Shown: positions 42,801 through 54,500 of the stretch, piece by piece | Layout of the letters: each line of letters opens with the position of its first letter | Position numbering within the stretch: the stretch's first letter is position 1 | Assembly (NCBI RefSeq): GCF_964340395.1 | Contig: NC_135570.1 | Span: 13,996,322-14,060,321, forward strand | Reading direction: 5' to 3' | From: Glandiceps talaboti | Taxonomy: Eukaryota; Hemichordata; Enteropneusta; Spengelidae | DNA: 64,000 nt | The notes under the pieces: model-generated | Told to the model about the DNA's origin: nothing | What the model saw: only the letters and a program-made list of their open reading frames with translations | Database searches by the model: none | Made by a program: the position numbers and the translations under genes

Positions 42801-45531
42801 CTCCATATAGTGAACATATCACAATACACCTCCATATAGTGAACATGTCGCAATACACCTCTATATAGTGAACATGTCGCAATACACCTCTATATAGTGA
42901 ACATATCACAATACACCTCTATATAGTGAACATATCACAATACACCTATATAGTGAACATGTCACAGTACACCTCTATACAGTGAACATATAATACACCT
43001 CCATATAGTGAACATGTCACAGTACACCTCTATATAGTGAACATATCACAATACACCTCCATATAGTGAACATGTCGCAATACACCTCTATATAGTGAAC
43101 ATGTCGCAATACACCTCTATATAGTGAGCATGTCGCAATACACCTCTATATAGTGAACATGTCGCAATACACCTCTATATAGTGAACATATCACAACACA
43201 CCTCTATATAGTGAACATATCACAATACACCTATATAGTGAACATGTCACAGTACACCTCTATACAGTGAACATATAATACACCTCCATATAGTGAACAT
43301 GTCACAGTACACCTCTATACAGTGAACATATAATACACCTCCATATAGTGAACATGTCGCAATACACCTCTATATAGTGAACATATCACAATACACCTCC
43401 ATATAGTGAACATGTCGCAATACACCTCTATATAGTGAACATATCACAATACACCTCTATATAGTGAACATATCACAATACACCTCTATATAGTGAACAT
43501 ATCATAATACACCTCCATATAGTGAACATGTCACAATACACCTCCATATAGTGAACATGTCGCAATACACCTCTATATAGTGAACATGTCACAGTACACC
43601 TCTATATAGTGAACATGTCACAGTACACCTCTATACAGTGAACATATCATAATACACCTCCATATAGTGAACATGTCACAGTACACCTCTATATAGTGAA
43701 CATATCACAATACACCTCCATATAGTGAACATATCACAATACACCTCTATATAGTGAACATGTCACAGTACACCGAGATCTATATAGTGAACACTTTGAA
43801 CATTAATCCCCTTTTATTGTGAACATTTCTTTGGTAAATTATCAAATGTAACAGTGTTAACCATTTTTATTCCCATTTCCCATTTAACAGAGTAATTGTT
43901 GTCATTCATAAATGGTAGTTATGTCGCTCTAAACTCTATTTACATAATGTTATTTAGCTCAGAATCTCATCTCCAATGCATCTTAGTACTGTCTGTGGCA
44001 TACATTGAAAATTATCCTCTCCCAGTGTTCCCTTGAAAGGCAATATTTTGGGGGCAATTTATGGCATAGTTATGATTTGGTAGACAATGGATGACATTTT
44101 AGACTCAGCAAAATACAAAATAATGCAAAGTGGACCCTGTTTTAGACTCTTCAGTTCGGAAGAAAACAGACCCCATTTTAGACCGAAGGGCTAGAAAATG
44201 CACCCCAAAGGGCGGCACATATACACATAGTCAAATAAGGGGAGTTACCCCCCCCCCCCTGCCCCCCCCCCCATACCATACAGGATCACTTATAAGTCCA
44301 TGAGCTAACCAAGAGGATGTACTTAAAAGTTTAGATGCACCTGGGATGAGATTCTATGCTATGTTACAAATATAAGTAACATGGTCATCCTGAGTTGACA
44401 TGCAAATCCAGATTCTCAGCCTTTCCAGCCCCAAAATGAAAATAATAGCCATGTGTTCACTACAAAATGTGATTCCTTGGTTGCACAAGGATCAAATTAT
44501 TCGTAAAAAAAGAAAAAAAATTATTTGTGAACATTTGGATGCCTGTATATGTCTTTGGGATGACACTGTTGCTATAGTAACTAATTTGTGTTTCTTTAGA
44601 CACTGTCACCATATTATTACATTTTTTTCCCTTTCCCTTTAATCTTCTGTATTGACTTCATAGACTTTCTTCAAACTTGATAAAACGTATTGTTGTACCA
44701 GTGGCTCTTCATATTATAAAATATCTTAGTCAAGAGCTATTTTACATGTGGGCTCGTTTTCTGTGATCTCCTGTTTCATCATTTAGTCAAATGACAACAT
44801 TCTGTTCTCACCACTGACACCAGTAGTTTAATGCTATTGGAACGTTAATATAAACGTGGCGACATTATCACATCCTCGCATGACTTACTTTCAAACTGAA
44901 CGAAGTTACCAATGACAACCGCCTGTCAGTCTGTGATGGATTACTACTGACAAGTCATGCACTTTTCAGCCTTTCCCCAGCAGGAGATTTAGCTAAACTT
45001 TCAGTAGAATTTGTCCATTTGACTATATGTGGAGAGAGAGAAATTGTAGAAAACGAGCTCACACGTATAGTTTTTAGACTAACAACATCCTAATAGAATA
45101 TTTTTCTATGACTTACTGCTGTAGAATACTTTAATTTTCAACAGAATTTATAAAATCTGTCACTGGAACTTAAATGATTTCCACTCTGTGTTTAATTTCC
45201 TTACATTATACATGCTCAGAAAAAATGTCTTTTTGTTACAAAATTATGGAAAAAATCATTCTTTATTGAGATTTTCGATTTTATTGTCTCAGAAAACAGT
45301 GGGAGTAGTGAAAATAAATTCGTGATAAAAGTTGAAGTATTCTAATGTATAATAATTTATGTAAGTTCAATCTTTTTCGATCTAACATTGATGAATTTAC
45401 ACCATGGTCATGTTAATTTACATAAATACAGAAAAACTGAAGTTGCCTTGGTGTTTTAATCGTGGGATACTAGTATGTGTTTGACACAAAGCTAAACATA
45501 GTTCAACTCAAGACTAAAAACAACAAAGACA

Positions 45532-45563
<32 letters not shown>

Positions 45564-48500
45564 CAGGATCCTTTCGCTATAGTTTTTTGCTATTGCTGAT
45601 TCAGGATCACGTTTAAAAGTGATGAAACATTGCTATTCTTTACAGTGCAGTAAAAACAGGCTTCTGCTGAACATATTACACTTGGACTTGATGATTTTAA
45701 CGGCTTCAACTGTGTACTTTCCAATTGATAATCAACATTTAAGCTTGACTACTTCTACATCCCCACTCTGTGTATCACCAATATAATTGTTTCTTTTGCA
45801 TTTGAAGTTGTCTGAGTATGTATAGAAATATATTGGCATGCCACATGAGTGAAACACCAAGGCAACATCATTTATCCTGTAAATACTTTTAAATCAATGT
45901 TTTGAGTTCTGTAGAGTCAGAGAATTCAAATATTGTTCTGGATAACTTGACTTCTCTGGTCAACAACAAAATACTTGTTTTCACATCAATTCATATTATC
46001 AACTGGAATAAAAATCTTCAAAAACAAAACTACATCTAAATCATATTTGGTATGAAAAAAATCGTTTCGTAATAATGGAAAAAAGATTTTTTCAACATTA
46101 TCAAGCAAATCCGTACATAAAATACAAAATATTAGCGCTTAAAACCCTGAATAAAGTACTTAGACTAATTTATTGGAGAGAAAAACTTTAAAATTTATGT
46201 TGACTGATTTCTGACCAGGTGTAAATTTAGTTTGTTTCACATGTCAGCCAATCAGAGCAAAGCTTGAATGTTGCTAACCAATGATATTTGTCCTTATTTG
46301 TTCAGGTACATGTGAAACCAAAATAAGAACAACTTGTAAAAAGATCTGTAACAATGGATATGCCACCGACAAATTAGGCTGTGAAGTATGCGAATGCAAG
46401 AAACCAGGTGAGGGATAGCTAATATGCTAATTTCATATATTTAAATTATACCCAGATGTGATGGTATTTTGTATTTTAAATTGCATGTATTGAAAATAGG
46501 CCAGAAGTGATGATATTTCATATGCCAATGTCATCTACTGAAAGCATACCAAGTCTGGAGATATGTATACTCTGTTCAGACACACACAGTTACGCTGGCA
46601 TTGCACCAGCCTAAAGTTACAACTGAACGCTTTCAAGCTACCAAGTTTGCCTGTCGCACACTTTACATAGTTTTAGCAAAGCAAACAAACTTGGTAGGGG
46701 GATAGAATTCAGGTGTGTTACAGTGGTGCAGCACCAGCGCAACCGTGTGTGTCTGAACAGGGTATAAGTTCTTAAATTTCATATATTCAAGGTGTGATAT
46801 TTAATATGCAAATTTTATATGTTGAAATTATGCCAAGTGTGATGGTATTTAGTATTCAAATTTCATTTTCAAAGTATGCCAGATGTGACTATATTTAATA
46901 TTCAAATTTCATTTATTCAAATTATGCCAGGTGTGATGGTATTTAGTATTCAAATTTAGTTTTATTCAAATTATGCCAGGTGTGATGGTATTTAGCATTC
47001 AAATTTCATTTATTCAAATTATGCCAAGTGTGATGGTATTTAGTATTCAAATTTTGTTTTATTCAAATTATGCCAGGTGTGATGGTATTTAGTATTCAAA
47101 TTTCATTAATTCAAATTATGCCAGGTGTGATATTTAGTATGCTAACATTCAAAGTATACCAGGTGTGATGATATTGGGTTTTCAAATTTCATCCATTGGA
47201 ATTGATTATCATTTATAGTGAGATAAAAGAACTTGAGACTTTGTCACGTGCCAATTTCTTCCAAAAAGATGGTAGAAATTAATATTTTTCAACATCATAT
47301 TTAACTTATGAAAATAAATTGCCATTTTGACACCAAGTATCAAAATGGTGAATTAAGATTTTGAATTTTTTTATTGAAAATTTAAATGATTTTTCATCGA
47401 TGTCAGGTTTGTTCTTTGAATATTTATGGTTGTGAACATTTTATTATCTTTATTTTGCAGTAATCGAATGTCCACGTTTCACGTGTAACATTATGTGTTC
47501 ATTTGGCTATGGTACAGATAGCAGAGGATGTGAAATATGTATGTGTAAACAACCTGGTAAGTGAAACATGTATGTGTAAACAACCTGGTAAGTAAAACAT
47601 GTAGGTTTATATACAACCTGGTAAGAGATAAATGTATGTGTAAACAACCTGGTAAGTGATATATGTATGTGTAAACAACCTGGTAAGTGAAACATGTAGG
47701 TGTAAACAACCTGGTAAGTGAAACATGTAGGTGTAAACAATCTGGTAAGTGAAGCATGTATGTGTAAACAACCTGGTAAGTGAAACATGTGTAAACAACC
47801 TGGTAAATGAAATAATGTGTAAACAACCTGGTAAGTGAAACATGTAGGTGCAAACAATCTGGTAAGTAAAACGTGTAGGTGTAAACAATCTGGTAAGTAA
47901 TACATGTAGGTGTAAACAACCTGGTAAGTGAAATATGTATGTGTAAATAACAAAAGTGAAATGTGGGTGCAAACTACCTGGTAAGTGAAACATGTGGGTG
48001 TAAACAACCTGGTAAGTGAAATGTGTATGTGTAAACAACCTGGTAAGTGAAACTTGTACATATTATGTGTAAATATAGTATTTTTTCAGCATGCTTTTAA
48101 AAGATTTTGTAACATTTTCATCAAATCTAATGAGAACATTTTTATTTGACAGTGGAAGAGTTCCCCAATACGCATTCCCTTGAACGCTGTACAACATTCA
48201 GTACACCTAAGCTGTTGCCAACCACCACACCAATAACCCCCTATCACCACGTCTTCAGTAAACTGTGCACTCCAGTCAATCCACTGACCTGCACCAAGAC
48301 CTGTACCCATGGATACGCAACTGATGTCAAAGGTTGTGAGACTTGTAAATGCCGTAAACCAGGTAAAGAACTTTTTAAGCGAAAACTGCGAGCCAAATTG
48401 AATGTGCTCAGAGAACTGTGATTTTGGGACCGTGAGCACCAGCCTAATTTCAGCAAGACTTATATTCAGCAGAACTGGCCTTTCCAAAATTTGCCATGGT

Positions 48501-51500
48501 GGCGCTCTACTTCCTGTCTGTGTGTACCTTGGGGGTATACATGGTATAGGTTACTCGGTTAATCATAGAGCACTGCTGCTTTCCTCAATATCTGAACTAT
48601 ACAAAAAACATCCCTGATTTACACTTCTACAGAATACCAAGCTCTTAAGAAATGGTACTATGAGGTGATGATACCCCCATTTTGAGTGAGGGCGCTGTAT
48701 TCTCAATTTCCTGTTTGCAATCTGAAATGACCTAAGAATCTTAGAGCTTTTTTCAGCAAATTTGAGATGGCTGGATTTTGTATTGTATTACAAATCACAT
48801 TACAAATACTTTTCTTATCTTCATTCTATTTATTCCAGTTACCGAATGTCCAACAGTAGATGTTGAAATCTGTCCTAAGAAAGACATCTGCCCATATGGT
48901 TTGGCAACCAATGAGAATGGCTGTGACATCTGTGTCTGTAAGGAACCAAGTAAGTAAGAACAAGGTTGTTCATTGGTAGAGAGAAATGTGTGTCATAAAC
49001 TCATGTAAGGAGCTAATATGGCCTTCTGGCTATTTTATTGCAGAGATGTCTCAATATGAAAATGAAAACTTATTTTCATGAATTTAGCATTTTAAACATT
49101 AAATTATTATTATTAGACTTTATTTAATCTCGATAGACTGTTGAGCCAGTGGCTCTTCTCACACAGTGTCGACAATCCTTTTTCAGTTTATGTTTGAATT
49201 TAATATTTATATTGTGTTCCAATTTCATTTTCATGTTACACTTATGTTTAAAAATTTCATATTTTGTGTTAAACTTCTGTTTCAGCAATGTGTGCACCAG
49301 TCAATGATTTCACTTGTCCAAAAGTCTGTCCCTACGGATACGCTACTGACCACAAAGGATGTACAATCTGCCAATGTCTAAACATCAGTGAGTATATCAA
49401 ATTAGTTCAGATTTCAACTTGTAATAAGTCAGTATGTGAGATCTATTGTCAGCTAATACAGACACAAACTACAATAAAAATCATGAAACCTGAGACAAAC
49501 TGTCGTATGGCCCAACAAAAATGGGTTGTCGGCGGCCGAGTGGTGAACTTGCCTCTTACAACTGCGATCATGGTTCGAACTCATTCAGGGTTTGATTAAA
49601 TTTACCACACTGTAAGTAAGAAGAATGTCGTTCAGTTTGATTCTACCAAACAACATAGGTTTTCCCCGGGTACTCCGGTTTCCTCCTGCATTAACACTGA
49701 ATTCAAAAGGGATGGCCCTCACTGGGCTTCTTGGGAGACAAGTGTTTAGATATCTCAGGGATGTTGCTAATGTTATTGTCCGGCTCAACAAATATCTAAT
49801 TAACGTTTCCACATACATTATCATCTGGCATGATAAGAATTAAAATAGAATTGGTACATTTTTATGAAACTGAATGTTTCAGAAATATCAAAATGAACAC
49901 GCCAACATTAGGTTTACCTTCAAGAGTTGTCTACAATATGTCTAGTTAAGAATCAAAACAAAAGGATTGTCACTCCGGTATATTCGTTTATCTTTCCTTT
50001 TATAGAGTAACTTTTCACAGCTCTGTTCTCCCAATGAATACAGTTTTCCCTGTGCGCATTTGATTTCTGTTATAAGTTGTAAAATTGAACTATTACTAAT
50101 AGTTTCTGAGTATACATAACTTGTTTTTTTTCTATTCCTTGATGTATAGGTCCTACCTGTGTTAGTATCAACCCCTACAGCTGCCCCAAGACCTGTGCTT
50201 CTGGTTATGCTACAGACACTGAAGGCTGTCCTACATGTCAGTGCAGACAACCAAGTAAGACTAAGAGTTAGTCCCCCTGTCACTCAGTCATATATGTGAA
50301 CAGGGTCCTTTATTCATTCCAGCCTGTCAATGCAGACAACCAAGTAAGACTAAGAGTTAGTCCCCCTGTCACTCAGTCATATATGTGGACAGGGTCCTTT
50401 ATTCATTCAAGCCTGTCAATGCAGACAACCAAGTAAGACTAAGAGTTAGTCCCCCTGTCACTCAGTCATATATGTGGACAGGGTCCTTTATTCATTCAAG
50501 CCTGTCAATGCGGACAACCAAGTAAGACTAAGAGTTAGTCCCCCTTTCACCCAGTCGTATATATGGACAGGGTCCTTTATTCATTCAAGCCTGTCAATGC
50601 AGACAACCAAGTAAGACTAAGAGTTAGTCCCCCTGTCACCCAGTTGTATATATGGACAGGGTCCTTTATTCATTCAAGCCTGTCAATGCAGACAACCAAG
50701 TAAGACTAAGAGTTAGTCCCCCTTTCACCCAGTCGTATATATGGACAGGGTCCTTTATTCATTCAAGCCTGTCAATGCAGACAACCAAGTAAGACTAAGA
50801 GTTAGTCCCCCTGTCACCCAGTTGTATATATGGACAGGGTCCTTAGGGTTCTTTTATTCATTCCAGCCTGTCAATGCAGACAACTATTGGTGGTGGTATT
50901 ATCTGCCAACTTTAAATGTTAGGTAGCAATTAACATCTACTGGTTGACTTCTGTCCTTCCTTGTTTACTTAAACTTTCGCAGCCATTAAAAGTTTGGTAT
51001 GTCTCTGAAAACATTCATGCCAGATTCTCACATTTACGAAATTCTTGTACCCACAGCCAGTAAAATTGGAATGTCCCTGAAAACATTCATGCCAGAGATG
51101 GAGACCTGTCCAACCGTTGAGTGTGATGTCAGCTGTCCAAATGGATACGCCACTGATACCCAAGGCTGTAATCTGTGCACATGTCGTAAATCTATGATGG
51201 AATGTGGGTTTGCACCCATGTGTTCAGAGCGCTGTCCACTGGGATATGAAACAACCACAGAAGGCTGTCCAACTTGTACCTGCAAGAAACCCAAGATGTG
51301 TCCTCGTAACTCACCTCTGAACTGCAACAAGAACTGCCCCAATGGATATGCCACAGACATCCATGGATGTTCCGTATGCAAATGCAAGAAATCAAGTAAG
51401 TCTGCCTTTTATTTCCAGGGTTCTCCCCATCCTCAAGTGAGTGCTGGCTGGTCATTGATAATTGTGCATATTAATATTCATGAGGTAAAAAAAATTAAAC

Positions 51501-54500
51501 CATTATAAACGATTTTCATAAACTTTGGGTTCTGGAGGGTAGTTTTATCATTTTACATAACTTACATTATGTGTGATTGCCAAGAAACACAGTTGAAACT
51601 TGTACCTCATTCATTGTTCAATGGGGTTCCCTTGTCATGGACATACATTGCCTCATGGGAGGATCAGCATATATGCATATGTATTAGCATAACATGAATA
51701 TTCATAATAGTTTATTTGAAATTTAAATATTTTGAGTGTTGGTTTGTACCAACTAGTGACCTTGTTTTTTGGCTTTTGTACTGCACTGTTTTTATTTCTC
51801 TTGTCTACTGTTAGGATTATGATTATTTCCATCAAAGTAAACTTTTAGCACAACTTCATTTAGTTTGTACTATTTTCGGTGAACTATACTATAATGTGTA
51901 AAATGAAAAAGGATAGATAGATGGTTATTATTGTCAGTCGTGCCTCGATGTCATTGGCACTATTTTGTCTTTAAAGTGGCCATATGGATGAGGGTTGGGT
52001 ATTTATTTTGGATTTTTAATTTACACAACAATTTTATCATGGTTTCCTACTCGAAAAATCATATTGACACAACATATACCAAGTCCTTGTTTGTAGTTCA
52101 ATGAATTACAAAAGCTTAATAAATGTGTAAAATGTTAAGTATAATAACAAAGATTTTTACACATTTTTTGGCTTTTTGCAATGTATTAAGTGACAAACAC
52201 AGACTTAGACAATGTTTTTTTCACATTTATTTTTCAAGTAGGACGCCATGATAAAATTGTTTTATGAATTAAAAATCCAAAATAAATACCCACTCCTCAT
52301 CAATATGGTCACTTCAACTGTATATTATATTTTAATTAATTTAATTTATTTTTGTTTAATGTAGAGACAGAATGTCCCAATCTGAGAGATGTGGGATGTG
52401 AAATGATCAATGATTGTCCATTTGGGTTATCAACTGATCCTACCGGCTGTGAAGTCTGTCAGTGTAGTATCCCACCCTATTGTGAGGACTTCAAGAAGAC
52501 AATCTCTTCTACCTGTACTCCTGTCACTGGTGAAACCTGCTCTGAAATGTGCAGAGACGGTTTCGCTACAGATGTTAACGGATGTGACATATGCAAGTGT
52601 AAGCGCCCAGGTGAGTTTTGATTTAAATTACAAAATTTGTTTTCTAAAAAAATAAAAAATAAAAAAATAAAATTAAAAATTAAAAATTAAAAATTAAACA
52701 AATTAAAAAACAGTCCAGTCATACCTAGTATTTCTATCTGCAGTACATTTGTATTTATTTCTGCTACACCTTTTATATAAAATAGCACCTTACTGAACTT
52801 TGAAATCTTAAAATCGTAATAATGCTCTACTGCACTTGACATGTATTCAGGCATTTTGAAATTTCCTGCAAGGATTTATGGGAAAATCTCTGGTGATGAC
52901 ATCACAGATACTCTATTCTCTCTCTTCACAAATAGAGTGTCAAGCCAAACAGATAGGTTAATTGTGATGTCATCACCATAAGGGTTTCCTATATACCCTA
53001 GCAGGACATTTCCAAAATGAGTGAACACATGTCAAGTGAAGGCTGGAGGACTTCTTTACAAGATTAGCATAGATATGGACACTAATTGGTGTGAACAACT
53101 GTTTGTATACGACTGAATTACCAACTGGATCTATACAGAACAAATAAAATCCCTCAGTTAATTGTGCCGTAACACAGATTACGCACACTTCGGCCCACAT
53201 ATTGGCTTAGCATAGCTGCCATATCTTGACATTTCCACATAGACTGAAATGTTACTTGATTATTACTACGTGTAAGTAAAATTCATGTTGATTTATAAAT
53301 TATTTTATACCATGCACAAGACATTTAGAACAAAAAATATGGAATATATACTCTGGTCGTTCTACATCACAACAATGTGTGTCGCTGTCACGACAACGCA
53401 CAACTACGTCAATGGTTCTGCTATGTTGAAATATCAGTCAAAACGTTCAAAATTACCATTTCTTTCCCCAATTTTTCTTGGACATTACTGGCGATGGTAT
53501 AGTTATGTTATTTTCCAATATTTTTCTTTATTCAGCTGGAAAATACTTGTGACCTAAGGGTTGACAAAGACCCCCTTCGGGCACTCACATTTTCCTTGGC
53601 TGAAGGAAGAAAATTATTTGGGAATAACATCTAAGTATATATCATTATGTGTTTAAAGTGACTTCTTATCATGTAATGTAAATCTAATAATTTATGGTAT
53701 TTTTGTTCACAGTTTCTGAATGTTCTATTGTCCATGAAAACACCTGTGATGTCAAGAATAAGTGTCCATGGGGTTTAGCTACTGATAAAACTGGTTGTGA
53801 GATCTGTGCTTGTAAGAAACCATGTAAGTTTCAACTAACTATTATTAGTTGTTACTATGGAAACCAAGCTATAGGCAAAGTAAAAAACAAACAAAAAACA
53901 AAACTATTGTTGCTGATGTATTACTATGGAAACCAAGCTATAGGCAACTAAGATAGACAAACTAAAACCATTGTTGATATACTACTATGGAAATCAAGCT
54001 ATAGGTAAACTAAGATAGACACAAACTAAAACTATTGTTGATATACTACTAAGGAAATCAAGCTATAGGCAAACTAAGATAGACACAAACTAAAACTGTT
54101 GTTGATACACTACTATGGAAATCAAGCTATAGGTAAACTAAGACAGACACAAACTAAAACTATTGTTGATATACTACTATGGAAATCAAGCTATAGGCAA
54201 ACTAAGATAGACACAAACTAAAACTATTGTTGATATACTACTAAGGAAATCAAGCTATAGGCAAACTAAGATAGACACAAACTAAAACTGTTGTTGATAC
54301 ACTACTATGGAAATCAAGCTATAGGTAAACTAAGACAGACACAAACTAAAACTATTGTTGATATACTACTATGGAAATCAAGCTATAGGCAAACTAAGAT
54401 AGACAGAAACTAAAACTATTGTTGATATACTACTATGGAAATCAAGCTATAGGCAAACTAAGATAGACACAAACTAAAACTATTGCTGATATACTACTAT

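Noticed and set aside
44400-44642. Plus-strand frame of 80 residues in intron 48
   Set aside because: It has no cysteine module, no acceptor-donor pair in phase 1 and no similarity I recognise.
47491-48061. Minus-strand frames of 142-184 residues rich in QVVYT and GCLHIH
   Set aside because: They are antisense of the exon 50 tail array.
49525-49600. Functional tRNA gene
   Set aside because: A- and B-box-like sequences are present, but no acceptor-stem or anticodon-arm pairing could be drawn, and a SINE body follows.
53285-53557. Plus-strand frame of 90 residues in intron 56
   Set aside because: It lies within a dispersed repeat shared with 62915-63180 and, reversed, 1240-1560. The frame is not kept in the other copies as far as I can see.
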